Shown: positions 1-9,050, numbered from the stretch's first letter. The stretch: DNA of 64,000 nucleotides from Pseudomonadota bacterium (GCA_016703895.1 JADJBE010000001.1:435501-499500); one strand, 5' to 3'. Made by a program: numbers and translations. Notes: generated from the letters alone by a model not told the origin.

Positions 1-1640
1 AGGACCTGCTCGGGGCCAAAACCGGCAATGGGTGGCACGTCCGTCACTTCCCAGTGAAATTCGATCCCGGCGGCGGCGAATCGATTGGTCACCCGCATGC
101 GCAGCATGCCTAACGCAGTCAACAGATCCGCCTCGGTCGCCTCCAGTGAGTCGATCATCATGCGCAGATCGTCCAGCGCCTCATGCAAGAGTCCGTCCAG
201 CTCGCGCGCAGCACTGGGTCGCGTCGCGAGCGCGATCGCCGCGACCAGTTGCCCGCCGATGCCGTCGTGCATGTCGCGCATGATGCGGCTACGCTCTCCC
301 GCCAGCGCTTGATTGCGCTCAAACACACGAATGCGCGCATAGTTAGCTTCGAGTTCAGCTGCTTTCTGTTCGACGCGCGCCTCGAGTTCGCGATTCAGCA
401 CCTCCGTCTCGCGCAGCGCGCGGGCAAAGCGGAACATGATCAGACTACCGAACAGGAGCAACACGAAACTGACGGTATAAGGCAGATAGGTCGTGTGCGG
501 GCCGTCGCCCGGATCGGCGACATGCACCAGAAAATCTCGTACCCCCGTGACCCAGACGATCAGCGCGCACAGCAGCATCAGGCGACGCTCGATGGTAGCG
601 TTGGCGATCGCTGCGCGCGCCAGCTGCCACACCGATCGACCACTCAACACCAACAGTATTGGCACACCGACCAACAGATTGAACACGCGGAGTGGCTCAC
701 CCTCGAGAAATGTGGCCGCGGCGAGCGCCGCGAGCAGATAGGCCATGGCACCCGCCACTAACAAGCGCTCGGCGCGGCGCGGACGTCTACCCAGAAAGCG
801 ATGCACCGTCATGATCGAGCAGATGACGAACGCTGCCAGCATGAACTCGCCCAGCACAAGCCACTGCGCTTCGGTGCCGATCCAACGTTCCGGCCCGATC
901 AAAAAGCAGACGTGCAGCGACCAGACCAGAATCGTGATGCCGTACGCGGCGAACACCGTGTCCCGTCGTCGCAAGACATAAATGATGCCGAACAGCGCGG
1001 CAAACAACAGCATCGCCGCCAGGGTCGCCTGTTTGGCCGTCACGTCGAGCAGCAGATGCCGATCGTGCGCCGCGGCGAGCACCTCATACGGACCAATATA
1101 GGTCTGATCCAGGCGACTCGCGGGTGGCTCGGACGCGCTGCGTATCAAGACGTCGTTGCGCCCCGCTCGCAGTAGAGAGTTCGGTATCGGCACCAGCCGC
1201 GGCGCCCAGTCGTGCGTGTACGGTCGCCGCGCCTGGGCGGGAGACGTGAGCTGGACTCCGTTGACGAACATGGCCAGATTGGTGCGCGGCCGACGCTCGT
1301 AGATCGCCCAGAGATCGGCGGGCCGCTCGGGCAAGTCGACCGCGAACCGATACCAACTCACGTCGATCGATTTGCCTACTACGTCGACTCGATGGGGCAG
1401 CGCGACCGTCGACCAGGCAACGCTAGCCAACTCGTCCGGTGAATCGGCGGCAACTGGCGCGAAGTCGGCGGTGGCATAGCCCCATGCAGCGAGGCCGGGC
1501 GGCGGCGCATCGACGTAGCGCATGCCGACCAAAAACGCGAGCGGCAAAACCGCCGCGAGCAGCCAGAACGCCGGACTCGGCGCTTTGCGCTTAGGTATCC
1601 CGCCGGACTTCGTCGATGAGGCCGAGTCTCGAAGCCTCAT
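1..1640 (-). CDS. 7TMR-DISM-type sensor histidine kinase, 3' end beyond window
   Basis: An open frame on the minus strand starts at an ATG at 1640 and runs off the left edge without a stop (about 546 codons seen). It overlaps the preceding response regulator by 50 bases, so the two should be co-transcribed and form a cognate pair. Residues ~24-40 are a signal anchor, ~45-190 a periplasmic sensor region, and seven hydrophobic segments follow between ~195 and ~390, the 7TMR-DISM layout. A short coiled coil (ELEARVEQKAAELE) leads into a HisKA_3-type box, RDMHDGIGGQL, with the phosphoacceptor His at ~458. The ATPase domain would lie outside the window. The stimulus is unknown. Confidence 0.85.
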   Translation of the reverse strand, partial: MRLRDSASSTKSGGIPKRKAPSPAFWLLAAVLPLAFLVGMRYVDAPPPGLAAWGYATADFAPVAADSPDELASVAWSTVALPHRVDVVGKSIDVSWYRFAVDLPERPADLWAIYERRPRTNLAMFVNGVQLTSPAQARRPYTHDWAPRLVPIPNSLLRAGRNDVLIRSASEPPASRLDQTYIGPYEVLAAAHDRHLLLDVTAKQATLAAMLLFAALFGIIYVLRRRDTVFAAYGITILVWSLHVCFLIGPERWIGTEAQWLVLGEFMLAAFVICSIMTVHRFLGRRPRRAERLLVAGAMAYLLAALAAATFLEGEPLRVFNLLVGVPILLVLSGRSVWQLARAAIANATIERRLMLLCALIVWVTGVRDFLVHVADPGDGPHTTYLPYTVSFVLLLFGSLIMFRFARALRETEVLNRELEARVEQKAAELEANYARIRVFERNQALAGERSRIMRDMHDGIGGQLVAAIALATRPSAARELDGLLHEALDDLRMMIDSLEATEADLLTALGMLRMRVTNRFAAAGIEFHWEVTDVPPIAGFGPEQV

Positions 1641-2265
1641 ATACTGCCTCGCTCCGTGAGTGTACGGCGAGTTTACCGTAGATTTTCTTGGTATAACTAC
1701 TCACCGTCGCGCCAGAGATTCCCAGCATCCGCGCGATCTCGCCGTAGCTGAATCCTTTTGCTGCAAGCTGCAACACTTCCAGCTCGCGAGTGGTCAGTCC
1801 GACAGCCGAGTCCACCTGCGGTGGCGGCGTCTGCTCAGGCATTTCGGTGGGCCGAAACACGCGGATCAGATAGCGCGCAATCGCGGGGCTGATCGGCGAA
1901 CCGCCCTGCAGCAATTGCGAAATCGCCGCGCCAATCTCGGAGCTGGGATCGTCCTTCAGCAGATAGCCGGTGGCACCAGCCTTCAACGCTGTTACCACCC
2001 GCTGCTCATCGCCGAATACTGAAATGACCATGACCTCGATGTCCGGATGCAGATCGCGCGCCACGCGGATCACCTCGACCCCGTTGCCATCCGGCAACTG
2101 CAAATCACACAACAGTACGTCGGGCCGGCCAGCGCGCACCGCGGTGAGCATTTCGGTGCAAGTGCCAACGGAGACAGGCACCTTGATACCCTCAACCGCC
2201 ACCAACCGCTCCTCGAGATTGTGGCGTGTGACGGCATCGTCCTCCAGCAGATAAACGATGGTCAT
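1591..2265 (-). CDS. NarL/LuxR-family response regulator
   Basis: DNA-binding response regulator of about 224 residues. The N-terminal receiver domain has the acidic pair in LLEDDAV and a phosphoacceptor Asp in VLLCDLQLPDG (residue 54 from this start). The C-terminal LuxR-type helix-turn-helix starts at LTTRELEVLQLAAKG and contains GATVSSYTKKIYGKL. I chose the ATG at 2265 because receiver domains normally begin close to the first beta strand; an in-frame ATG at 2280 adds five residues and neither has a strong ribosome site. It is transcribed first, with the sensor kinase downstream and overlapping, and probably acts as that kinase's partner. Target genes are not evident. Confidence 0.9.
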   Translation of the reverse strand: MTIVYLLEDDAVTRHNLEERLVAVEGIKVPVSVGTCTEMLTAVRAGRPDVLLCDLQLPDGNGVEVIRVARDLHPDIEVMVISVFGDEQRVVTALKAGATGYLLKDDPSSEIGAAISQLLQGGSPISPAIARYLIRVFRPTEMPEQTPPPQVDSAVGLTTRELEVLQLAAKGFSYGEIARMLGISGATVSSYTKKIYGKLAVHSRSEAVYEASRLGLIDEVRRDT

Positions 2266-2360
2266 GAGCTCATATGGCATGGGAGCCGCGCCGTTGTCCA
2301 GCCCTCGCGTGACTTATGGTTCAATTGGCACCCTACTGCTGGTTTACCGAGGCACCTCCG

Positions 2361-2960
2361 ATGGCAAAACGTCCGCGCTATCCTTCGCAGCGCAACCATG
2401 TTACCGCATTGAAGTTGCCGCTGCCGAAGCGCAATGCGCTCGACCCGGACATGCGCAAGTACTTTGCGGTCTGCGATGACAAGATTGGCTTCCTGCCAAA
2501 CGTGCTCGCCGCGTACAGCTTCGAGCAAACCAAACTGCGCGCCTTCATCAACTTCTACAACGATCTGATGATGGGCGAATCGCGTCTGTCAAAACTCGAG
2601 CGGGAAATGATTGCGGTCGTGGTCTCGAGCGTCAATCGCTGCTACTACTGTCTGACAGCGCATGGGCAGGCGGTGCGCGAGATGTCAGGGGATCCCGCAC
2701 TGGGTGAATTGCTAATCATGAACTACCGCGCTGCCACGCTCACAACTCGCCAGCGGGCGATACTGGATTTCGCCCACAAGCTGACGGCAACCCCTGCCGA
2801 GGTGAGCGACGTGGAGCGACGCGCACTGAAGCGCGCCGGTTGCAACGATCGCGAGATCTGGGACATTGCCTCGGTCACCGCGTTTTTCAACATGACCAAT
2901 CGCCTCGCGACGGCCGTCGACATGATGCCGAACGAGGAATACCACGCGCGGTCGCGGTGA
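2361..2960 (+). CDS. Peroxidase-related protein, AhpD/carboxymuconolactone decarboxylase fold
   Basis: A 199-residue protein resembling the uncharacterised peroxidase-related enzymes of the AhpD-like superfamily. The hallmark redox pair is present as CYYC (residues 94 and 97), followed by LTAHG with the usual His, and the middle carries the family pattern MIAVVVSSVNRCYYC. The helical C-terminal half (RQRAILDFAHKLT, VTAFFNMTNRLATA) is typical. An upstream in-frame ATG at 2316 has no ribosome site; the ATG at 2361 has GAGG about nine bases ahead. It lies seven bases upstream of the Nudix gene and is probably co-transcribed with it. The likely role is peroxide or thiol redox chemistry; the substrate is unknown. 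Confidence 0.85.
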   Translation: MAKRPRYPSQRNHVTALKLPLPKRNALDPDMRKYFAVCDDKIGFLPNVLAAYSFEQTKLRAFINFYNDLMMGESRLSKLEREMIAVVVSSVNRCYYCLTAHGQAVREMSGDPALGELLIMNYRAATLTTRQRAILDFAHKLTATPAEVSDVERRALKRAGCNDREIWDIASVTAFFNMTNRLATAVDMMPNEEYHARSR

Positions 2961-2967
2961 GCCTACG

Positions 2968-3522
2968 ATGCTGATCGATCGACGTACGGTGTTTTCTGGG
3001 CGCGTCATCAATCTCACGGTTGATTCAGTCGAGCTACCCAACGGTGTGCGAACCTCGCTCGAAGTGATTCACCATCCTGGTGGCGCTGCGATTGCGGCGG
3101 TCGACGCAGCCGACCGCGTGTGCCTGTTACGCCAGTATCGATATGCGGCGGGCGGCTACATCTGGGAATTGCCCGCAGGCAAGCTCGAACCCAACGAGCC
3201 GCCCCTCAAGACCGCGCAACGTGAGCTCGCTGAAGAAGCGGCGACCAGTGCTGCAACCTGGCGCTCGCTGGGCGACTACGTCAGTTCACCCGGCGTCTTC
3301 ACCGAAGTGGTGCATCTGTTTCTCGCCACTGATATCTCCGCTGCGCCCAGTGCCCCCGAAGAATCGGAGGTGTTCGAAGTACACTGGTGGCCGCTCGAGC
3401 TGGCACGAGAGCGCGCACTCAACAACGAGTTGCGCGACGGCAAGACAGCGCCTCGGCATCCTGCGGGCCTGTGCATTACTCGGAAAATTGTGAGCCTGGT
3501 CACGGTGTCAGTGCATTGTTAG
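2968..3522 (+). CDS. Nudix hydrolase, ADP-ribose pyrophosphatase-like, 3' end frameshifted
   Basis: Nudix-family hydrolase, most like ADP-ribose pyrophosphatases. The Nudix box starts at G71 of GKLEPNEPPLKTAQ and continues RELAEEAAT; the acidic core is intact but the usual Gly after EEx is Ala. The GAAIAA strand, the WELPAGK stretch and the family's SPGVFTE segment are present. After DGKT the listed frame reads into residues unlike the family and ends at 3522, whereas the adjacent frame reads LGILRACALLGKL and stops at 3493, as expected for this family. A one-base insertion near 3444-3447 is therefore likely. It lies seven bases after the peroxidase-like gene. Confidence 0.8.
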   Translation: MLIDRRTVFSGRVINLTVDSVELPNGVRTSLEVIHHPGGAAIAAVDAADRVCLLRQYRYAAGGYIWELPAGKLEPNEPPLKTAQRELAEEAATSAATWRSLGDYVSSPGVFTEVVHLFLATDISAAPSAPEESEVFEVHWWPLELARERALNNELRDGKTAPRHPAGLCITRKIVSLVTVSVHC

Positions 3523-3588
3523 CGATGCGTTGCGCCTTGTGTGACATGGCTCGAGCCCGCGCTGGCACGGCTCTGGTATCAATCGAGA

Positions 3589-3867
3589 ATGACCGACTCG
3601 ACCAGACGGCCGCCCGCGCCGGCACCGAAGCAGACGCAGAAGGCCGCGGACAAGCTCGCTGGCAAGAAGCCGTTGCAGATGGCTATCGAGCGCCCAAAGC
3701 CCGCCGGCTTCGATCCCTATGCTCGGGTTGGCATGGGCGCGCAATCCAACAACGAGACCGGCGCGACCTCGCGACGTGATCTAGGCAAGTTGAGTGAGTG
3801 GATCAAAATGAAGCGTGATCTGGAAGAGCGTCGCGCGCGCGGCGAATTCGACGCTAGCGAAGACTAG
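3589..3867 (+). CDS. Small basic hypothetical protein
   Basis: A 92-residue protein I do not recognise. The first half is rich in Pro, Lys and Ala and looks disordered; the second half has a short conserved-looking core (FDPYARVGMGAQ) and a charged C-terminal helix (LSEWIKMKRDLEERRARGEF). There is no signal peptide or membrane segment, so it is probably cytoplasmic. I chose the ATG at 3589; a longer frame from a GTG at 3541 adds an unconvincing N-terminus. Its stop codon overlaps that of the convergent gene on the other strand in the palindrome CTAG. Confidence 0.55.
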   Translation: MTDSTRRPPAPAPKQTQKAADKLAGKKPLQMAIERPKPAGFDPYARVGMGAQSNNETGATSRRDLGKLSEWIKMKRDLEERRARGEFDASED

Positions 3868-4511
3868 GCCGAACGTTCGATGTGCGCGAGCTTGTGCATC
3901 AGGCTCAACCGGTAGAAGCGTCGCAAGTCGGACCAGATACCCGCCCCGACCGCCATCGCGTCTCCACGGAAGCGCTGCGCGACTTTGCGGCAGTAGCAAG
4001 ACGCATAGCGTGACGCGGCCCGATACATGCCCGCGCGATTCCCAGCCAACGCGTCATCTACGCGTGTACGGTTGAACAGCACGTGGTGCAGTTCACGCGG
4101 ATAGCGACCTTCTGCCTGACGGCTGAGCAGCCATGCCGACGAGACAAACTTATCGATCTCACCCTGCAACTCCAGCTCGAGCAGTGAGACTGGCTTGTCG
4201 AAAGTCGCGTTCCAGGCCAGACACACGAAGTGACTGACACCCTCGACCGCAGTGAGATAGTCAGCCAGGTTGGCATGATTGAGACTCACCATGGGATTCG
4301 CGCCTGCCAGCCGCTGCAACACCGCTGCATCGAGATATAGCGATACACCGACTTCGTCGCCCACCTGGGCGACAAACAACTGCTCATCACTTTGAGTCCC
4401 ACCTAACGCGCTCGCGTAAGCACGGTCCGTAACCAGAAAGTCACGCACATCGTGCTGCGCCGGCACGTCGTAGAATGACCCCAATAACTGCTGCAGTTCG
4501 ACGAGCAGCAT
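3864..4511 (-). CDS. Conserved-looking hypothetical protein, partner of upstream gene
   Basis: A 215-residue protein with no family I can name. It has no signal peptide or long hydrophobic run. The sequence is rich in acidic and aromatic residues in the first half and strongly basic near the end (RAASRYASCYCRKVAQRF), with several Cys in the second half. The gene begins nine bases after the stop of the next upstream gene (4521-5141), so the two are almost certainly translated together. The stop codon is shared, in reverse, with the convergent small ORF. Codon use matches the neighbours. Function unknown. Confidence 0.7.
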   Translation of the reverse strand: MLLVELQQLLGSFYDVPAQHDVRDFLVTDRAYASALGGTQSDEQLFVAQVGDEVGVSLYLDAAVLQRLAGANPMVSLNHANLADYLTAVEGVSHFVCLAWNATFDKPVSLLELELQGEIDKFVSSAWLLSRQAEGRYPRELHHVLFNRTRVDDALAGNRAGMYRAASRYASCYCRKVAQRFRGDAMAVGAGIWSDLRRFYRLSLMHKLAHIERSA

Positions 4512-4520
4512 GGTCTGCTG

Positions 4521-5141
4521 TCAGTGCGCGAGGCGCGCTTGCGCAAGGTGGGCAGGCTCGACGCCGAGTCGCCGCAGTATGCTGCGAGATCGCTCGCTGC
4601 CGGTCTTGAGCCATAACTCATAGAGCCTGAGCAAATCATCGTGAGAGTGCTGGTGGGCGGTTTCGCTGATTTCGTTCAGCGCATCGACCATCGGCTGAAA
4701 TTTCTGTGCCAGCTCGGCGAAGATCTGCCCAAGTGGGCGACGCCGGCCACTCTGCATAGTTAACGCCAGCGTACCGTAGGCTTGCCCGCCCATCGCGATG
4801 TGATAGTCGATATCGATCAGCTTGCGCGCGAAACCTTGCGCAAAAAAACCTGCGACGAACAACGAGACATCACCGAGTCGTTGCAGGCCGCGGCAGCGCG
4901 CTTCGAGACTAGGCGCTTCGACCGCCTGCGATAACATCACTGCCAGCGGCGTGAGACGCGCACCGCTGGGTGTCTGCTCAAACAATTGATCAGCGCGGGC
5001 GAAGATCGTCAACAAATTGACGACGTAGTGCTCGGTCTGATCCTCGACCGTCACATGCTGGTGATTCAGCGCAGCGTGCAAGGCATCGCGAAAGTACTCG
5101 CGCAGATCCGCGACCGCTTGCACACGGACATCGGTAGCCAT
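4521..5141 (-). CDS. Hypothetical helical protein
   Basis: A 206-residue, apparently all-helical soluble protein that I do not recognise. The start ATG at 5141 opens MATDVRVQAVADLREYFRD; the middle contains LGDVSLFVAGFFAQGF and a His-rich stretch (ETAHQHSHDDLLRL). No signal peptide or membrane segment is convincing. It is the first gene of a two-gene unit with 3864-4511. The 142 bases upstream separate it from the divergent SDR gene and should hold both promoters; I see no clear operator there. Confidence 0.7.
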   Translation of the reverse strand: MATDVRVQAVADLREYFRDALHAALNHQHVTVEDQTEHYVVNLLTIFARADQLFEQTPSGARLTPLAVMLSQAVEAPSLEARCRGLQRLGDVSLFVAGFFAQGFARKLIDIDYHIAMGGQAYGTLALTMQSGRRRPLGQIFAELAQKFQPMVDALNEISETAHQHSHDDLLRLYELWLKTGSERSRSILRRLGVEPAHLAQARLAH

Positions 5142-5283
5142 GGCTCGAGTTCAACGTGTATGCATGCACCGTGCCGTGATCAGCGTCACCATATGGCGCA
5201 TTGGTTGCGCAGCTTGCCGTTGGCAGCCGTCGCGCTAGACTGCTAACACTGTACTGAGCTGCTACTGAAGTGAGACCTCTGTC

Positions 5284-6027
5284 ATGCATCATCGATTCCG
5301 TGGATTGACTGCAGTGGTGACCGGCGCAGGTCGAGGTCTCGGGCTCGGCTGTGCTCGGGCGTTGGCCCTCGAGGGTGCGGAAGTTGTGCTGGTCAGTCGC
5401 ACACAACCGGAGCTGGATGCTGCCGTCGCTGCCATCCAGCAGGCCGGCGGCCAGGCGCGGGCCTTTGCCTGCGACGTGACGGACCCGGTAGCGGTCATCA
5501 AGTTGTTCGACGGACTGACGCGCTGCGACGTGCTGATCAACAACGCCGGCGGCAACACGCCACAGCCCTTTCTCGATGTCGACGTGGCGACGCTTGATCG
5601 CCTGCTCACGCTGAATGTACGCTCGATGTTTCTAGTCGCGCAGGCGGCAGCGCGCGTGATGGCACGTACGGGCGGCGGCGCGATCGTCCATATGTCGTCA
5701 CAAATGGGTCACGTCGGCGGTCCGCAACGCAGCGTCTACTGCATGACCAAGCATGCCATCGAAGGACTCACCAAGGCGATGGCGATCGACCTGGCGCCGC
5801 TCGGGATCCGCGTCAATGCGGTCGCCCCTACTTATATCGAGACACCGATGACGAAGCCGTTTCTCGAAGACCCTGCTTTTCGTGCGGATACCGTGCAGCG
5901 TATCCCGTTAGGCCGCATCGGCACGATCGAGGAAGTGGTTGCGGCGACGTTGTTTCTCGCGGCCCACGAGGCCAGCCTGATCACCGGTACAAGCTTGTTA
6001 GTCGACGGCGGCTACACGGCGCAGTAG
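5284..6027 (+). CDS. SDR-family NAD(P)-dependent oxidoreductase
   Basis: Classical short-chain dehydrogenase of 247 residues, usual length for the family. The N-terminal cofactor motif is TGAGRGLG, the structural NNAG motif is present, and the catalytic Ser with YxxxK are seen in SSQMGHVGG and YCMTK. The C-terminus (TGTSLLVDGGYT) is standard for the 3-oxoacyl-ACP reductase/gluconate 5-dehydrogenase branch. The basic residue after the second beta strand (VSRTQ) would fit NADP. Substrate cannot be assigned. It is divergent from the upstream hypothetical pair and convergent with a glutathione transferase 16 bases downstream. Confidence 0.9.
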   Translation: MHHRFRGLTAVVTGAGRGLGLGCARALALEGAEVVLVSRTQPELDAAVAAIQQAGGQARAFACDVTDPVAVIKLFDGLTRCDVLINNAGGNTPQPFLDVDVATLDRLLTLNVRSMFLVAQAAARVMARTGGGAIVHMSSQMGHVGGPQRSVYCMTKHAIEGLTKAMAIDLAPLGIRVNAVAPTYIETPMTKPFLEDPAFRADTVQRIPLGRIGTIEEVVAATLFLAAHEASLITGTSLLVDGGYTAQ

Positions 6028-6043
6028 TCAGGTCAGCGGAATC

Positions 6044-6679
6044 TCAAGCGCGCCGCGGCGCGTTCAACCCACGCTGCACGGCCGGCCGGCCATTGAGCAA
6101 TGCTCGCCAGCGGACCACCTGCGGCCAGGGATCGAACGAGCGGACCGTTGGAATCCGTTCCGCCGAGTTGGTCCACGGAAACACCGCAATGTCGGCAATC
6201 GTGTACTGCTCGCCAGCCAGATAGGTCGATTCCCCGAGACGCTTGTCCATCACGCCTAACAAACGCTTCGCCTCGTTGCTGTAGCGCTCGATGCCATAGG
6301 GCACCTGCTGCTTGGCATACAGCGTGAAATGCCCGGCCTGGCCGAACATCGGGCCTACCCCCGCCATCTGGAACATCAACCATTGCAAGGTGGTGTATCG
6401 CGCTCGTGCTTCGGTCGGTAGCAACTCACTGCGGGCTTTCTCCGCGAGGTAGATCAGGATCGCGCCCGATTCCCACAGTGTGAACGGCTGGCCGTCGGGG
6501 CCCTCCGTATCGACAATCGCCGGAATCTTGTTGTTGGGATTGATCGCCAGGAACGCCGGTGTCAGCTGCTCTGCTTGCAGCAGATCAATCAGATGCAGCC
6601 GGTATGGCAGGCCAAGTTCTTCGAGCAGGATCGACACCTTGTGTCCGTTGGGAGTCGCGTGCGTGTAGAGTTCGATCAT
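6044..6679 (-). CDS. Glutathione S-transferase, Nu/YghU-YfcG-like
   Basis: Cytosolic glutathione transferase of 211 residues. The thioredoxin-like N-terminal domain starts ELYTHATPNGHKVSI, with the NNKIPAIV cis-Pro motif and the ESGAILIYLAEK glutathione-binding turn; the helical C-terminal domain contains the N-capping segment YTIADIAVFPW. The pattern resembles the YghU/YfcG (Nu) group. The start at 6679 is fixed by GGAGGT seven bases upstream; a longer frame to 6745 overlaps the divergent VOC gene. It may use glutathione for disulfide reduction or conjugation; the substrate is unknown. Confidence 0.9.
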   Translation of the reverse strand: MIELYTHATPNGHKVSILLEELGLPYRLHLIDLLQAEQLTPAFLAINPNNKIPAIVDTEGPDGQPFTLWESGAILIYLAEKARSELLPTEARARYTTLQWLMFQMAGVGPMFGQAGHFTLYAKQQVPYGIERYSNEAKRLLGVMDKRLGESTYLAGEQYTIADIAVFPWTNSAERIPTVRSFDPWPQVVRWRALLNGRPAVQRGLNAPRRA

Positions 6680-6704
6680 CGAAGTACCTCCGAGGGAGCA
6701 CGTC

Positions 6705-7655
6705 ATGATAAGCGCAATGCGTAGCGTCACGATCGGTGTCAGCAATATGGACGCCGCGTTGCAGATATTTCACGACGTCATGGGGCTTGCGATCGAGCAG
6801 CGATTCCAGCTGACGGCCGCACGGCGTGCCGCGTGGGGTTTGTCACCGGAAACGCGCGGCGATCTCGTCGAGCTGTCATGCCAGGGCTATCCAATCGGGC
6901 GCATCCGCTTGCTGGCACTCGATCCCAGACCGCGGGAATACGTGCGACTCGACCCTTTGATGGGCGGCACCGATGGCCCACTCGACATTGGTGTCAAAGC
7001 CGTCGACTTCTATGTTGCAGCGCCGATCGACCGACCGCTGGCCGAGCTCACCGCTGCGGGATGCGTAGCGCGTTCCCAGCCCGTGCGCCACATGATCGGC
7101 GACACCGAAAGTGAAGAAGTTGTGCTGTTCGGCCCGGACCATGTGCCGCTGCTGATCATGATCGGCCATCGTCACAGCCCGCGCAGCATGCGTGCGGGCT
7201 CGCCACACGGCAAATACAGCGAGGTGCCTACTATCTCGGTGGTTGCCGGCGACCCGGCTGTCAGCCGGCGATTCTATGGCGAGGCGCTGGGGTTGACTGC
7301 TGTGGTTGATGACGAGACGCCGGAGCCCTACCGCGACCTGGTCTGTACGCTGACAGGCGCACCGCGCGGTACTCGAATTCATTGGTTACTCTATCAGGAT
7401 CCAGACGAGCCGTCCGGCAAAATCTTGTTAGTGCATTTCATCGGTCGCGAAGGCAAGCGGCTGGTGGGCAGAATGCATCCGTCGCGCCTGGGTGTTGGCT
7501 TGTTCCAGCATAGCTGCCCGGATGTGCGCGGCCTGCATACCAGCTTGGTCAGCGCCGGCGCGCGCATCGAAATGCCACCGACGGAAGTTGACGGGCAACT
7601 GTTGTTACTGGTACGCGGACCGAATGAGGAACTGTTTGAGATCACGTCGCAGTAA
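6705..7655 (+). CDS. Two-domain VOC (glyoxalase/dioxygenase superfamily) protein
   Basis: A 316-residue protein with two vicinal-oxygen-chelate modules. The first opens RSVTIGVSNMDAALQIFHDV and ends around residue 150; the second starts near TISVVAGDPAVSRRFYGEALGL and ends in GPNEELFEITSQ with a metal-ligand-like Glu. Several typical metal ligands are replaced, so metal binding is uncertain. The start has GGGAG eight bases upstream. The gene is divergent from the glutathione transferase and its 3' end overlaps the convergent HAD gene by 14 bases. Ring-cleaving dioxygenase, glyoxalase-like or binding role are all possible. Confidence 0.8.
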   Translation: MISAMRSVTIGVSNMDAALQIFHDVMGLAIEQRFQLTAARRAAWGLSPETRGDLVELSCQGYPIGRIRLLALDPRPREYVRLDPLMGGTDGPLDIGVKAVDFYVAAPIDRPLAELTAAGCVARSQPVRHMIGDTESEEVVLFGPDHVPLLIMIGHRHSPRSMRAGSPHGKYSEVPTISVVAGDPAVSRRFYGEALGLTAVVDDETPEPYRDLVCTLTGAPRGTRIHWLLYQDPDEPSGKILLVHFIGREGKRLVGRMHPSRLGVGLFQHSCPDVRGLHTSLVSAGARIEMPPTEVDGQLLLLVRGPNEELFEITSQ

Positions 7656-8345
7656 GCAGTCGTGCGAGCTCACGGCAGTCCGCCACGGTGATGTCAGCAG
7701 GTTCCAATTCGTCGGGCCACGGCGCAGCGCTACGATTCATCCAGACTGTGCGCAGGCCGGCAGCCCGCGCACCGGCAACATCGAGATGCGGATCGTCGCC
7801 GACGTACACGACCTCCGCAGCGCGCAAGTCGAGCGCGCGCGCAATGTGGCCTCAAACGCTTGCGCGTGCGGTTTGGCGGCCCCTACGTCCGCGGCGGTCA
7901 ACGAAACTGCAAACCAGTCACGGATACCCACGCGCGCGAGGTCCGCGTTGCCATTGGTGAGACTTGCCAGTCGAAAGCGCTGACCGAGCTCCGCCAATGC
8001 AGGCTGCACATCGACAAACAACTGCAGCTCGTTACGCGCGGCCAGAAACACCTCGAATGCCGCCGCCGCCACCGCAGGTGTGTAGCCCACCTGAACGGCA
8101 TGACGAGCCAGACACTCGCGCCGGATGTAGGAAAGATCATGCGCACGCGTGGGCTCGGCTTGCATCAGCGCCAAACGGTCCAAGCGCATGGCTTCGGTCG
8201 AAAATGCCTGCGGCAACCGCGGATAGTGGGTCTCCAGCCAGGCTTGCAGGCGTTGCTCGGCGCGGCCGATGACAACAGCTGAATCCCACAGTGTATTATC
8301 GAGATCGAAACAAATTGCCTGGATTGCAGTCAACATCGCGCCCAT
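7642..8345 (-). CDS. HAD-family hydrolase, interrupted by a frameshift
   Basis: Haloacid-dehalogenase-like phosphatase. Motif I is CFDLDNTLWD near the N-terminus; motif II is LASLTNGNADL; the conserved Lys is in GAAKPHAQAFEA. Motif III (VYVGDDPHLDVAGA) lies in a different frame (7642-7827). The break is in an alternating GC run at 7833-7842: removing one GC pair restores a continuous reading through ALDLRAAEVVYVGDD. The intact protein would be about 230 residues, similar to YigB/YjjG-type enzymes. An in-frame ATG at 8336 is an alternative start. It is convergent with the VOC gene and divergent from the next glutathione transferase. Confidence 0.8.
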
Positions 8346-8375
8346 CTTAGCGACTTGCGTCGCTTGCGGAGAGTT

Positions 8376-9050
8376 ATGCAGCCACTCGTGCTCGTTATCG
8401 GCAACCAGAACTATTCCTCATGGTCGTTGCGTCCGTGGATGTTGCTGCGCCATCTTGGCCTCGAGTTCGAGGAACACACGCTGACGCTCGACAGCCCCGA
8501 ATTCAGGCGCGATATTGCGAACCTCAGTCCCACGCTCAAGGTGCCGGCGCTACACCATGGTGCAACTGTCATCTGGGATTCCTTGGCGATCTGCGAGTAC
8601 GTCTGCGAACTGGCCGGGCGCGGTTTGCCGCGCGATACCGCGGCACGTGCCGTAGCGCGCGCGGTCGCCGCCGAAATGCATGCTGGATTCAGTGCGCTGC
8701 GCGATCAATGGCCCATGAATGCGCGCGCCGAGCGTCGCCGCGTCGCCACCACACCTGAGCTGAGCCGGGACGTCGCCCGCATCGAGTCGATCTGGCAAGA
8801 CTGCCGGCAGCGCTTTGGCGCGGGCGGCCCGTGGTTGTTTGGCGACTACTCACTGGCAGACGCCATGTATGCACCAGTGATACTGCGCTTTCGTACATAT
8901 GGCGACGGTTTCGCGCCAGCGACACGCGACTACATGGCCACTGCACTCGCGGACCCGCATTTGCAAGCCTGGATAAAGGCAGCGCGTGCCGAGCCTTGGA
9001 TCATCGCCGCGGCTGAGCTCGGCGCTGCGCAAGCCACGCTACCAGGGTAA
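8376..9050 (+). CDS. Glutathione S-transferase family protein
   Basis: A 224-residue glutathione transferase of the group marked by the N-terminal signature NYSSWSLRPWM. The cis-Pro motif is TLKVPAL and the glutathione contact is WDSLAICEYV; the C-terminal domain has the FGDYSLADAMYAPVILRF segment. The ATG at 8376 is preceded by GGAG; a TTG at 8355 would give a longer, less likely start. It overlaps the 3' end of the convergent SDR gene by 12 bases. It is not recognisably MaiA, so a role in the homogentisate pathway encoded later in the window is not supported. Confidence 0.88.
   Translation: MQPLVLVIGNQNYSSWSLRPWMLLRHLGLEFEEHTLTLDSPEFRRDIANLSPTLKVPALHHGATVIWDSLAICEYVCELAGRGLPRDTAARAVARAVAAEMHAGFSALRDQWPMNARAERRRVATTPELSRDVARIESIWQDCRQRFGAGGPWLFGDYSLADAMYAPVILRFRTYGDGFAPATRDYMATALADPHLQAWIKAARAEPWIIAAAELGAAQATLPG

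Noticed and set aside
183..761. 192-codon plus-strand frame opposite the sensor kinase
   Set aside because: It is a shadow of the kinase: the minus strand encodes a continuous kinase with recognised motifs through the same bases.
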